Positions 55,659 through 64,000 of a DNA stretch of 64,000 nt are shown here, one piece after another (within the stretch, counting starts at the first letter, position 1; each line of letters opens with the position of its first letter). Source of the DNA: CBDCEG01 sp965215775. GTDB lineage: Bacteria; Pseudomonadota; Gammaproteobacteria; Cardiobacteriales; Ostreibacteriaceae. The notes beneath the pieces were generated by a model, which saw only the letters and a list, made by a program, of their open reading frames with translations, did not search any database and was not told the origin of the DNA. Location: the NCBI GenBank assembly GCA_965215775.1, contig CBDCEG010000020.1, positions 130,244-194,243 on the forward strand, in the 5' to 3' direction. The position numbers and the translations under genes were made by a program.

Positions 55659-56357
55659 CTAAACCTCAATAGAGCTAGTATCTATTGAAAGACCTGGACC
55701 CATTGTTGTTGATAGCGTTACTTTTTTAAGGTAAATACCTTTAGCACTTGCTGGTTTAAGTTTATTTAAATCTTTAATTAAAAACTCAATATTTTCTTTC
55801 AAGGCTGAAGATTCAAAAGAAACTTTACCTACTGTTGAGTGAATAACACCACCTTTATCCGTTCTAAATTGAACTTGTCCAGATTTTGCATTTTTCACAG
55901 CTGTTGAAACATCAGTTGTTACAGTTCCAACTTTCGGGTTTGGCATCAAACCTTTTGGTCCTAATATTGTTCCAAGCTGACCAACAACTCTCATTGAATC
56001 GGGTGTTGCAATTAAAATATCAAAATCTATATTACCTTTTTTTATTTCCGCAGCCAAATCATCAAAACCAATAATATCAGCACCAGCTTCTTTTGCTAAA
56101 TCAGCATTTTCACCTTCTTGAGCAAACACAGCAACTCTTACCGACTTACCTGTTCCATTAGGAAGAGTTGAAGCTCCACGAACAACCTGATCAGATTTTT
56201 TAGAATCTACACCAAGGTTTACTGAAATATCAACAGACTCTACAAATTTAACACTTGATAAAGACTTAAGTAAATCTAAAGCCTCCGTCATAGGATAAAG
56301 CTTTTCAATTTCAATTTTTGATTGAATTTCTTTAATTCTTTTAGTTAATTTAGACAT
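55659..56357 (-). CDS. rplA: 50S ribosomal protein L1
   Basis: 232 residues with VESVDISVNLGVDSKKSDQVVRG (as VNLGVDSKKSDQ), the signature region MRVVGQLGTILGPKGLMPNPK and GTVTTDVSTAVKNAKSGQ. L1 forms the mobile E-site stalk and represses its own operon. It follows rplK by two bases. Confidence 0.98.
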   Translation of the reverse strand: MSKLTKRIKEIQSKIEIEKLYPMTEALDLLKSLSSVKFVESVDISVNLGVDSKKSDQVVRGASTLPNGTGKSVRVAVFAQEGENADLAKEAGADIIGFDDLAAEIKKGNIDFDILIATPDSMRVVGQLGTILGPKGLMPNPKVGTVTTDVSTAVKNAKSGQVQFRTDKGGVIHSTVGKVSFESSALKENIEFLIKDLNKLKPASAKGIYLKKVTLSTTMGPGLSIDTSSIEV

Positions 56358-56359
56358 AA

Positions 56360-56794
56360 TTACTCTCCACCTTCATAAACTAAACCCATAGATCTAGCAG
56401 TTCCAGCAATTGTTTTTACAGCCGCATCCATATCAGCCGCTGTTAAATCCGGCTCTTTCATTTTCGCTATCTCTTCAAGTTGAGCTCTAGTTACTTTACC
56501 GACCTTTTCAGTATTCGGACGACCAGAACCTTTAGGGATACCCACTGCTTTTCTTAACAATACTGCTGCTGGAGGTGTTTTTGTTACGAATGTAAAACTT
56601 CTATCACTATAAACAGTTATAACAACTGGTATAGGAAGACCTTTTTCCATTTCTTGAGTTGAAGCATTAAATGCTTTACAAAACTCCATTATGTTTACGC
56701 CATGTTGTCCCAAAGCTGGACCAACTGGTGGACTTGGGTTTGCAGCACCAGCTCCTATTTGAAGCTTAATGTAGCTTTCTATCTTTTTAGCCAT
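56360..56794 (-). CDS. rplK: 50S ribosomal protein L11
   Basis: 144 residues: MAKKIESYIKLQIGAGAANP with the Pro-rich switch PSPPVGPALGQHGVNIMEFCKAFN, and the C-terminal rRNA-binding KVGKVTRAQLEEIAKMKEPDL and AAVKTIAGTARSMGL. It binds the GTPase centre of 23S rRNA. AGAGG upstream of the ATG. Confidence 0.98.
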   Translation of the reverse strand: MAKKIESYIKLQIGAGAANPSPPVGPALGQHGVNIMEFCKAFNASTQEMEKGLPIPVVITVYSDRSFTFVTKTPPAAVLLRKAVGIPKGSGRPNTEKVGKVTRAQLEEIAKMKEPDLTAADMDAAVKTIAGTARSMGLVYEGGE

Positions 56795-56878
56795 TTTTCT
56801 TTTCCTCTTTTTGGGGTTCTATCGTTTTTCAACTCCCCCGTTAAACAAAACTTAAAGCAAAACTTTAAGCCATAAAAA
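56795..56878 (-). promoter_or_regulatory. rplK leader with probable L1-binding hairpin
   Basis: On the minus strand CGGGGG (56839-56834) pairs with CCCC (56815-56812) around a loop with GATAGAA, resembling the L1 operator upstream of rplK. Before it, CTTAAAG/CTTTAAG (56869-56851) with TTTTGTTT may be a weak terminator after nusG. Confidence 0.5.
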
Positions 56879-57412
56879 CTATATTTTTTCTACTTGATAA
56901 AACTCAAGCTCAACTGATGTTGGTCTTCCAAAAAATTCAACTGAAACTTTAAGCTTACTTTTATCATAATCTATATCTTCAACTGTAGCATTAAAGTCAT
57001 TAAAAGGACCATCAATTATTCTTATTTCCTCACCAACTTCATAAAGAGTTCTTGGTCTAGGTTTTTCAGCTCCATCTGCAATTCTTGTCATAATGGCGCC
57101 AATTTCCTTATCCGACAATGGCGCAGGAATATCTCCATCTCCCCCTACAAAGCCAGAAGTGTAAGATGTTGACTTAACCAAATGACAAGCTTCATTTGTC
57201 GCATTCATTTTCACTAATACATAACCAGGGAAAAACTTTCTTTTACTTATATATTTTTTGCCAGCCCTTGTCTCTGAGACCTCTTCTGTAGGAATTAATA
57301 TTTCTTCAAAAAACTCTTCCATACCTTCCAGCTCAATTTTTTCTAAAAGTAACTGATTAACTCTTTGCTCATATTGAGAATAAACCTGAACAACATACCA
57401 CTTCATCGACAT
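56879..57412 (-). CDS. nusG: Transcription antitermination factor NusG
   Basis: 177 residues. NGN domain KWYVVQVYSQYEQRVNQLL and RKFFPGYVLVKM, then the KOW domain GEEIRIIDGPFNDFNATVEDID. It suppresses pausing and links RNA polymerase to Rho and ribosomes. The start is two bases past the secE stop; an inner ATG two codons later is equally possible. Confidence 0.98.
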   Translation of the reverse strand: MSMKWYVVQVYSQYEQRVNQLLLEKIELEGMEEFFEEILIPTEEVSETRAGKKYISKRKFFPGYVLVKMNATNEACHLVKSTSYTSGFVGGDGDIPAPLSDKEIGAIMTRIADGAEKPRPRTLYEVGEEIRIIDGPFNDFNATVEDIDYDKSKLKVSVEFFGRPTSVELEFYQVEKI

Positions 57413-57414
57413 AT

Positions 57415-57852
57415 TTATTTAACCCCAAGGAATAATTCAAACAACTTCAAAAAACCAAAATCTATAGTTACAATTGTTAAGGCTGCTAACACAACCATAA
57501 CTAGAACCATAATTGTTACTTTAAAAACTGCGTCTTTTGCTGGTTTCTTACTTTTTCTCCACTCATTTCTAGCACCTTTAGACAGAGCAACAGATTTTTT
57601 AAAAAAATCAGAGGGCATTAGAGCAAAGAATACAAACGCAACTGTCAAAACGGTTGAAAGTAATTTATTTAAACCAGCCTCTCTACTAAAATAAGCTTCA
57701 GGACCTACTTTTGAAATAAGAGTTGGTAAATATATAAACGAAAGAACCGCAACTACTATAGCAACAGTAAAAAACAAAAAGTTATTTCCTTTTGTTTTAG
57801 ACACTTCATTTTTTTTAAATTTCTTACTAACTTCTACGCTCTTTTTATTCAC
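57415..57852 (-). CDS. secE: Preprotein translocase subunit SecE
   Basis: 145 residues with three membrane helices: FLFFTVAIVVAVLSFIYL, LLSTVLTVAFVFFALM and VTIMVLVMVVLAALTIVTI, and the SecE hallmark EWRKSKKPAKDAVFKVT (E. coli EVRKVIWPTRQE-like) before the last. The three-helix form is typical of gammaproteobacteria. It stabilises SecY. The tRNA-Trp gene ends 27 bases upstream. Confidence 0.95.
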   Translation of the reverse strand: MNKKSVEVSKKFKKNEVSKTKGNNFLFFTVAIVVAVLSFIYLPTLISKVGPEAYFSREAGLNKLLSTVLTVAFVFFALMPSDFFKKSVALSKGARNEWRKSKKPAKDAVFKVTIMVLVMVVLAALTIVTIDFGFLKLFELFLGVK

Positions 57853-57879
57853 AAATTACTCTCAATGGATAATAAAAAT

Positions 57880-57953
57880 TGGCAGGCACGGAGAGAATCG
57901 AACTCCCGTCAAAGGTTTTGGAAACCCCTATCATACCATTAGACCACGCGCCT
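57880..57953 (-). tRNA. tRNA-Trp (anticodon CCA)
   Basis: 74 bases on the minus strand with CCA encoded. The acceptor AGGCGCG pairs with CGTGCCT; the anticodon loop TTCCAAA gives CCA between GGGGT and ACCTT; the T arm is GGGAG-TTCGATT-CTCTC. The discriminator is G. Its place before secE is the standard proteobacterial trpT position. Confidence 0.97.
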
Positions 57954-57980
57954 ACTACATAAAACAACTCATTAAAGCTC

Positions 57981-58018
57981 AAAAAGAAAAACAAAGGCTT
58001 GGAAAAACCAACCTTTGT
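57981..58018 (-). terminator. Rho-independent terminator of tuf
   Basis: Minus strand ACAAAGG-TTGG, TTTTT loop, CCAA-g-CCTTTGT, then TTTTCTTTTT. It is strong and lies between tuf and tRNA-Trp, so trpT-secE-nusG needs its own promoter or readthrough. Confidence 0.92.
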
Positions 58019-58109
58019 CCTCTTTTAATCAATCTAAATATGAATTTAGTTTGATATTTCAATAATTCTGACTTATTTTAAATCAGTATTATTATTTAAG
58101 CAATAAAAC

Positions 58110-59300
58110 TTATTCAATAATTTTAGAAACAACACCAGCACCTACAGTTCTACCACCCTCACGGATTGCAAAACGAAGACCATCATTCATAGCTATTGGA
58201 GCTATTAAATTTACTGAGATTTTAATATTATCCCCTGGCATTACCATTTCAACATCATCAGGTAAAATCATTTCTCCTGTAATATCAGTTGTTCTGAAAT
58301 AAAATTGTGGACGATATCCTTTAAAGAAAGGAGTATGTCTTCCACCCTCTTCTTTTGAAAGAACATAGATTTCAGCTTCAAATTTAGTATGCGGAGTGAT
58401 TGTTCCTTTATGTGACAATACTTGACCACGCTGAACTTCTTCTCTCTTAGTCCCTCTTAAAAGAACACCAACATTATCTCCAGCCCTACCTTCATCTAAA
58501 AGCTTACGGAACATTTCAACGCCAGTACAAGTTGTTATCAAAGTATCTTTAATACCAACTATTTCAATTTCTTCACCTGGCTTCACAATTCCAGCTTCAA
58601 TTCTTCCGGTTACAACTGTTCCACGACCTTGAATTGAGAAAACATCTTCTACAGGCATAATGAATGGCTTGTCAGTTTCTCTTTTCGGCTCTGGAATATA
58701 AGCATCCATTTCAGCAATCAATCTTTCTATTGATGGAACTCCTATTTCAGAAGTATCTCCTTCTAACGCTTTTAAAGCTGAACCAGTTACGATTGGAGTA
58801 TCATCTCCTGGGAATTCATATTCAGATAATAAATCACGAACTTCCATCTCAACTAATTCTAATAATTCTTCATCATCAACCATATCTGCTTTATTTAAAT
58901 AAACCAAAATATATGGAACACCAACTTGGCGAGATAAAAGTATATGCTCACGAGTTTGTGGCATAGGTCCATCTGCTGCAGAACAAACTAATATAGCTCC
59001 ATCCATTTGTGCAGCACCAGTAATCATATTCTTGACATAATCCGCGTGCCCTGGACAATCAACGTGTGCATAATGCCTCGTGTCTGATTCATACTCAACA
59101 TGAGCAGTTGAAATTGTTATCCCACGAGCTCTTTCTTCTGGAGCACCATCAATTTGATCATAAGCTTTTACTTCACCACCATGCTTTTCTGACATAACTT
59201 TTGTTAAAGCTGCTGTTAGCGTAGTTTTACCATGATCTACGTGTCCAATTGTTCCTACATTCACATGCGGTTTGGTTCGTTCAAATTTTTCTTTTGACAT
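58110..59300 (-). CDS. tuf: Elongation factor Tu
   Basis: 396 residues. G1 GHVDHGKTTL, the effector region RGITISTAH, DCPGHADYVK and NKADMVDD are intact, as is the C-terminal GGRTVGAGVVSKI. It delivers aminoacyl-tRNA to the ribosome. It follows fusA by 47 bases; one copy is seen in this window. Confidence 0.98.
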   Translation of the reverse strand: MSKEKFERTKPHVNVGTIGHVDHGKTTLTAALTKVMSEKHGGEVKAYDQIDGAPEERARGITISTAHVEYESDTRHYAHVDCPGHADYVKNMITGAAQMDGAILVCSAADGPMPQTREHILLSRQVGVPYILVYLNKADMVDDEELLELVEMEVRDLLSEYEFPGDDTPIVTGSALKALEGDTSEIGVPSIERLIAEMDAYIPEPKRETDKPFIMPVEDVFSIQGRGTVVTGRIEAGIVKPGEEIEIVGIKDTLITTCTGVEMFRKLLDEGRAGDNVGVLLRGTKREEVQRGQVLSHKGTITPHTKFEAEIYVLSKEEGGRHTPFFKGYRPQFYFRTTDITGEMILPDDVEMVMPGDNIKISVNLIAPIAMNDGLRFAIREGGRTVGAGVVSKIIE

Positions 59301-59347
59301 TTTTTTCCTCTTCTCTTAATTTTTACTATAAATAATATTTAACTTTT

Positions 59348-61444
59348 CTACTTTCCTGTTTTCTTAATCACTTCTTCAGTAACATTAGCAGGTGTTTCAG
59401 CATACTTCTTAAACTCCATTGTGTAACTAGCTCTTCCTTGAGATAGAGATCTAACCGAAGTTGCATAACCAAACATTTCAGACAATGGAACTTCAGCATT
59501 AATAACTTTATTCATAGAAACATCTTCCATACCCTGAACAACACCACGACGGCGATTCAAATCACCCATAACATCACCCATATACTCTTCAGGAGTTACA
59601 ACTTCAACCTGCATAATCGGCTCAAGCAAAACAGCTTTTGCTTTTATAGCACCTTCTCTAAATGCCATAGAACCAGCCATTTTAAATGACATCTCACTCG
59701 AATCAACATCGTGATAAGAACCGTCATACAATGTCACTTTAACATCTACAACTGGGAATCCTGCAACAACACCACCTTGCATTCTCTCCTGAACCCCTTT
59801 ATCAACAGCACCAATATATTCCCTAGGAACAGCACCACCAACAATTTGATTAACAAACTCATAACCTTCACCTGGCTCTCTAGGTTCAATTTTTAACCAA
59901 ACATGACCATATTGACCACGACCACCAGATTGTTTTACAAATTTACCTTCCTGCTCAACCGCCGTTCTTATCGTTTCACGATATGATACTTGTGGAGCAC
60001 CCACACTAGTTTCAACACTAAATTCTCTTCTCATGCGGTCAACTATTATATCCAAGTGCAACTCACCCATACCAGAAATTATTGTCTGCCCTGTTTCCTC
60101 ATCTGTTTTCACTCTAAATGATGGATCCTCTTGCGCCAATTTTCCTAAAGCAACACCCATTTTTTCCTGATCTGCTTTAGTTTTAGGCTCAACAGCAATA
60201 GATATTACTGGATCTGGGAATTCCATTCTTTCAAGAACAACAGGTTTATCTAGATCACATAGAGTTTCACCCGTTGTAACATCTTTCATACCTATACATG
60301 CTGCTATATCACCAGCTAAAATTTCTTTTATTTCTTCTCTAGAGTTTGAGTGCATTTGCACCATTCTACCAACTCTTTCTTTTTTCTGCTTAACTGAATT
60401 ATAAACAGTATCACCTTGCTTCAAAACACCTGAGTAGCAACGAACAAAAGTCAAAGTCCCTACAAATGGATCCGTAGCAATTTTAAAAGCCAAAGCAGCA
60501 AATGGCTCATCATCCGATGACTTTCTTGTAATTTCATTACCATCTTCATCTGTTCCGCTTATAGCTTTAACTTCAATAGGAGAAGGCATATATTCAATAA
60601 CACTATCAAGAACAGCTTGAACACCTTTATTTTTAAATGCAGAACCACACGAGCAAAGAACTATTTCATTTGCAAGAGTTTGGGTTCTTAATCCAAATTT
60701 TATTTCCTCTTCTGTCAAATTCTCTGTTTCTAAATATTTTTCCATTAGTTCATCCGAACCTTCAGCCGCAGCCTCAACTAAATTTTGATGCCACTCTTCA
60801 GCTGTATCCACTAAGTCTGCAGGAATATCCTCATAAACAAAAGTCATCCCTTGGTCTTCTTCATTCCAATTTATGAACTTCATTTTAATTAAGTCAATAA
60901 CTCCTTTGAATTCGTCTTCTGCCCCAACTGGAATTTGCATAGGAACTGCTCTAGCCCCTAATCTTTTCTTAAGCTGATCAATAACCATATAAAAGTCAGC
61001 ACCAGCTCTATCCATTTTATTAACAAAAACCATTCTTGGAACTTCATACTTATCAGCTTGACGCCAAACTGTTTCAGTTTGCGGCTGAACTCCAGAAGAA
61101 GCACAAAGAACAACAACTGCTCCATCAAGAACTCGTAAAGAACGCTCAACCTCAATAGTAAAATCAACATGTCCAGGGGTATCTATAATATTAACCCTAT
61201 GTTCTGGAAATTGCGAATCCATACCTTTCCAAAAACAAGTTGTAGCGGCTGAAGTGATTGTTATACCACGCTCCTGCTCTTGCTCCATCCAATCCATAGT
61301 TGCGGCACCATCGTGAACCTCACCTATTTTATGTGATAAACCTGTATAAAAAAGAATTCTCTCTGTTGTAGTTGTCTTACCAGCATCAACGTGAGCTACT
61401 ATCCCTATATTTCTATACCTTTCAATTTTTGTGGTTCGTGCCAT
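59348..61444 (-). CDS. fusA: Elongation factor G
   Basis: 698 residues. AHVDAGKTTTTERILFYTG, ERGITITSAATT, DTPGHVDFTIEVERSLRVL and NKMDRAGADF form the GTPase domain; domains IV and V (GGRGQYGHVWLKIEP and EYMGDVMGDLNRRRG) are complete. It drives translocation. It lies between rpsG and tuf in the str operon. Confidence 0.98.
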   Translation of the reverse strand: MARTTKIERYRNIGIVAHVDAGKTTTTERILFYTGLSHKIGEVHDGAATMDWMEQEQERGITITSAATTCFWKGMDSQFPEHRVNIIDTPGHVDFTIEVERSLRVLDGAVVVLCASSGVQPQTETVWRQADKYEVPRMVFVNKMDRAGADFYMVIDQLKKRLGARAVPMQIPVGAEDEFKGVIDLIKMKFINWNEEDQGMTFVYEDIPADLVDTAEEWHQNLVEAAAEGSDELMEKYLETENLTEEEIKFGLRTQTLANEIVLCSCGSAFKNKGVQAVLDSVIEYMPSPIEVKAISGTDEDGNEITRKSSDDEPFAALAFKIATDPFVGTLTFVRCYSGVLKQGDTVYNSVKQKKERVGRMVQMHSNSREEIKEILAGDIAACIGMKDVTTGETLCDLDKPVVLERMEFPDPVISIAVEPKTKADQEKMGVALGKLAQEDPSFRVKTDEETGQTIISGMGELHLDIIVDRMRREFSVETSVGAPQVSYRETIRTAVEQEGKFVKQSGGRGQYGHVWLKIEPREPGEGYEFVNQIVGGAVPREYIGAVDKGVQERMQGGVVAGFPVVDVKVTLYDGSYHDVDSSEMSFKMAGSMAFREGAIKAKAVLLEPIMQVEVVTPEEYMGDVMGDLNRRRGVVQGMEDVSMNKVINAEVPLSEMFGYATSVRSLSQGRASYTMEFKKYAETPANVTEEVIKKTGK

Positions 61445-61480
61445 AATATCCTCTTAGACCTAATTCGTTGTTTATTCTAT

Positions 61481-61951
61481 TTACCAGCGGAAATGAGCGA
61501 AAGCTTTATTTGCTTCTGCCATTTTATGCGTATCATCTTTTTTCTTAACAGCAGCACCACGAGACTCCAAAGCATCAGAAAGCTCAGCAGCTAACCTTTG
61601 TGCCATTGTATTTTCACCACGCTTACGCGAAAACTCAATTAACCACCTCATAGCTAATGTATTCTGTCTAGTTGCTCTTACTTCAACTGGAACCTGATAA
61701 GTTGCACCACCCACACGACGAGATTTAACTTCAACTGACGGACGGATATTTTCCAAAGCCTTTTCTAATAACTCTGACTCATCAACTCCTTTTTTAGTTG
61801 CAACTGAATCCAACGCTTTATATACAATTTTTTCAGCAACAGATTTTTTACCATCAACCATAATCATATTCATAAACTTAGCAATAACTAAACTTCCAAA
61901 CTTAGGGTCTGGTAGTATTTGTCGGACAGGGACTTCTCTTCTTCTTGGCAT
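61481..61951 (-). CDS. rpsG: 30S ribosomal protein S7
   Basis: 156 residues. MPRRREVPVRQILPDPKFGS and the signature KFMNMIMVDGKKSVAEKIVY, then RRVGGATYQVPVEVR. S7 nucleates the 30S head and autoregulates the str operon in E. coli. Confidence 0.98.
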   Translation of the reverse strand: MPRRREVPVRQILPDPKFGSLVIAKFMNMIMVDGKKSVAEKIVYKALDSVATKKGVDESELLEKALENIRPSVEVKSRRVGGATYQVPVEVRATRQNTLAMRWLIEFSRKRGENTMAQRLAAELSDALESRGAAVKKKDDTHKMAEANKAFAHFRW

Positions 61952-62010
61952 ATTTTTTACCTTACAATATTAAAATGTTAATCAATCTTAGTCTAAAAAC
62001 AAAATCTAAA

Positions 62011-62385
62011 TTAAGACTTTGGCTTTTTAGTACCATACTTAGAACGACCTTGCCTTCTATCAGCAACACCAGATGTATCCAAACTACCACGAACCACATG
62101 GTAACGAACACCAGGAAGATCTTTTACACGACCACCCCTTATTAAAACTAAACTGTGTTCTTGAAGGTTATGACCTTCACCACCTATATAAGCCGAAACC
62201 TCAAAGCTATTTGTCAATCTAACACGAGCAACTTTTCTTGCTGCTGAATTAGGTTTTTTAGGTGTTGTTGTATAAACACGAGTGCAAACTCCTCTTCTTT
62301 GAGGACATGACGCAAGTGCAGGTACATTTGTTTTCTCTACTTTACTCTTTCTAGGCTTTCGTACTAATTGGTTAATAGTTACCAT
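62011..62385 (-). CDS. rpsL: 30S ribosomal protein S12
   Basis: 124 residues. TINQLVRKPRKSK, CPQRRGVCTRVYTTTPKKPNS and GGRVKDLPGVRYHVVRG. The Lys residues in PKKPNS and RVKDLPG are the streptomycin-sensitive type. It is the first gene of rpsL-rpsG-fusA-tuf. The 206 bases upstream (62386-62591) hold no gene; they include TTGACA and TATAAT elements with only eight bases between, so I call no promoter. Confidence 0.98.
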   Translation of the reverse strand: MVTINQLVRKPRKSKVEKTNVPALASCPQRRGVCTRVYTTTPKKPNSAARKVARVRLTNSFEVSAYIGGEGHNLQEHSLVLIRGGRVKDLPGVRYHVVRGSLDTSGVADRRQGRSKYGTKKPKS

Positions 62386-62591
62386 CTAAACTTCTCTCCA
62401 AAATATAAGATTTAATACTGACTCCATGCCAAAATTAATCTCTGAATATAAAAAGTGAGCAACCTTAACATTATAAAAAATATTGTCAAGGTAACTCGTT
62501 AAATAATTTTCGTTATTTTCTCATCAAACTAAGGATTATTCAAACTATTTCTCATGCAATTTTAAAATAATTTAAAGGCGTCCTTTTCTTA

Positions 62592-63335
62592 CTAACTCAT
62601 ATACATTCCACCATTTATATGAATTGTTTCACCTGTTATATAACTTGCTTTCTCTGACGCAAGAAAACCAACAACTCCAGCTATATCAGTTGGCGAACCT
62701 AATTTTCCTGCAGGGATATTTTTAGAAAGCTCTTTTTTCTGCTCTTCTGACAACGCATTAGTCATATCCGTTTCAATATAACCTGGAGCCACAGTATTCA
62801 CTGTAATTCCACGAGAAGCAACCTCTCTTGCTAAAGACTTACTAAAACCAATCACTCCAGCTTTAGTTGCAGCATAATTAGTTTGCCCTGCATTTCCTGA
62901 GGCCGCGACCACAGAAGCTATATTTATTATTCGTCCAAAGCTTTTTCTCATCATTGGGCGAAGAACTGCTTTTGAAAGCCTATAAACAGATGACAAATTA
63001 GTATTAATTACTGCATCCCAATCTTCAGGCTTCATTCTCAAAAGCAAATTATCTTTAGTTATTCCTGCATTATTAACTAAAACTGAAAGCGTTTCAAATT
63101 CTGTCATAACTTCCTTAATGCAGCTTTCAACAGAATTATCATCAGTAACATTTAGCATTATTCCTTTGCCATCAAAACCAAGTTCTTTTATTTTGTCAGT
63201 TATTGCTTTTGCACCAGCTTCAGTTGTTGCAGTTCCAACCACTTGAAAACCTAAGCAACCAAGTTCTTTCAAAATCGCCTGCCCTATTCCACGGCTTGCA
63301 CCAGTTATTAGAGCAACTTTTTTTTCTTCTGACAT
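62592..63335 (-). CDS. fabG: 3-oxoacyl-[acyl-carrier-protein] reductase
   Basis: 247 residues, a short-chain dehydrogenase with NADPH motif GASRGIGQAI, NNAGITKDNLLLRM, the catalytic Ser in INIASVVAASGN, Tyr/Lys in YAATKAGVIGFSKSLA and the typical end YITGETIHINGGMYMS. It reduces 3-oxoacyl-ACP in fatty-acid elongation. It is far from acpP-fabF here, standing between the znuA-like gene and rpsL. AGAGGTGTTTT precedes the ATG. Confidence 0.93.
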   Translation of the reverse strand: MSEEKKVALITGASRGIGQAILKELGCLGFQVVGTATTEAGAKAITDKIKELGFDGKGIMLNVTDDNSVESCIKEVMTEFETLSVLVNNAGITKDNLLLRMKPEDWDAVINTNLSSVYRLSKAVLRPMMRKSFGRIINIASVVAASGNAGQTNYAATKAGVIGFSKSLAREVASRGITVNTVAPGYIETDMTNALSEEQKKELSKNIPAGKLGSPTDIAGVVGFLASEKASYITGETIHINGGMYMS

Positions 63336-63347
63336 AAAACACCTCTT

Positions 63348-64000
63348 TTATTTATTTTGTTTATTTTCACTTAAACACTTATTAAAGCCATTGGCTAAGT
63401 TAGTTATAATAGCAAAAAAACCATCTGCTTTCTCTTTATAACCAATAGGATCAAGGATACCAATCTTATTTTTAAAAAGCAAGCTGTTCAACTATTCGCT
63501 TATCAAACTGAGGCTCATAAAAAAGACAAGTATTTGGATATTTTCTTATTTCTTTTTGTAATAAATACATAGTTTTTGCTTTAATTGACTTGGTAACATT
63601 TACACGAAGCGCAACCTTTATTACTCAAAGAAAACTCTTCTTCATAAATAACTATAGGCATCATGAAATGAAAAATAGGGATTATTTTTTACTTTTCCTA
63701 AAGTTTTTTCAATTTTAATTTTAACCTTGCCTACTTTTTCCACAAAATTATTTAAATTAGCTAAATATTTCCCTTCATTTTCAGCATCAAGCATAACCAA
63801 TTGAGCGTAAATACTTCTTGCTATCAACATAGAATTATCAGTTGAAAGCCAAATATGCGGATCATAACCTAACCCTTCTTCATCTTGATGCTTATGGTCT
63901 TCTTTTCCCAAATCAGTTTCTTTTTCATCATTATGACTGTGAGATTCTCCTAACAAATGTAACTTATCTACTTTTAACAACTCTAGAGTCCTACCTTTTC
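63348..64000 (-). pseudogene. znuA: ZnuA-like zinc-binding protein, three frameshifts, 5' end outside the window
   Basis: From the right edge the frame reads through a His/Asp/Glu-rich metal loop (HSHNDEKETDLGKEDHKHQ), then GYDPHIWLSTDNSMLIAR and NNPYFSFHDAYSYL, matching the periplasmic zinc-binding protein of ABC importers. The frame is then broken at about 63645, near 63613 and in the run 63474-63478; restored, it continues KGALRVNVTKSIKAKTMYLL, CLFYEPQFDKRIVEQLAFKN and GILDPIGYKE to the stop at 63348. The adjacent fabG is intact. Probably decaying or sequence-damaged; znuB and znuC are not seen. Confidence 0.8.

Noticed and set aside
62386..62591. TTGACA and TATAAT upstream of rpsL as a promoter
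   Set aside because: They are only eight bases apart, too close for one sigma70 promoter, and no better pairing was found.

Overview
The window is a low-GC (about one third G+C by eye), gene-dense bacterial chromosome segment. Type IV minor pilins, a HemD-HemX-HemY cluster, a DUF2333 protein, LptC, HtpG, HslVU and gammaproteobacteria-like ribosomal leaders point to a Gram-negative gammaproteobacterium. I cannot name the genus. Mobile DNA is modest: two IS30-family copies and one IS3-family copy. There is no prophage, CRISPR array or defence island.

Layout. 1-3524 (minus): minor pilin operon (FimT/GspH, PilV, PilW, PilX, then the start of a PilY1-like tip protein). 3718-5685 (minus): htpG. 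5785-7950 (plus): rpsB-tsf behind a structured leader. 8105-9555: trpF and a LysE-family exporter. 9618-16424 (plus): apparent operon gpsA, GldG-like membrane protein, hemD, hemX, hemY, and a birA without a normal start codon. 16513-17512: an octanucleotide repeat in front of a TbpB-like surface lipoprotein. 17615-23168 (minus): a solitary, multiply frameshifted sucA, and alaS. 23292-24191: rplM-rpsI. 24450-27082: a broken nuclease-family gene, gene-less remnant DNA and an IS3 element. 27123-32232 (minus): DUF2333, argH, EamA, coaX, glsA, largely translationally coupled. 32314-35195: pdxH, an OmpA-like lipoprotein, ffh. 35273-37812: a duplicated acpP leader enclosing a small membrane-protein gene and an EamA gene split by IS30. 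37807-42211: acpP, fabF, pabB, lptC, ldcA. 42254-45803 (minus): broken quinone reductase, second IS30, hslU, hslV. 45988-62385 (minus): rpsL-rpsG-fusA-tuf, tRNA-Trp, secE-nusG-rplKA-rplJL-rpoBC. 62592-64000: fabG and a decayed znuA-like gene.

The core is translation and transcription machinery with its usual autoregulatory leaders (S2, L10, probable L1), plus heme synthesis, fatty-acid synthesis and LPS transport. Against this clean core stand about 16 single-base indels, many in homopolymers. They cluster in sucA (5), the znuA-like gene (3) and the quinone reductase (2), with single ones in the essential alaS and ffh. None is seen in more than 15 kb of rpoBC, fusA, tuf and ribosomal protein genes. 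The pattern suggests real decay of dispensable genes mixed with sequence error or transcriptional slippage in essential ones.

The least ordinary items are the repeat-controlled lipoprotein locus, birA's missing start, the acpP leader duplication with an inserted module, the orphan GldG-like protein where hemC is expected, the long EF-Ts, and the order str operon before trpT-secE. No clearly new multi-gene system was found.
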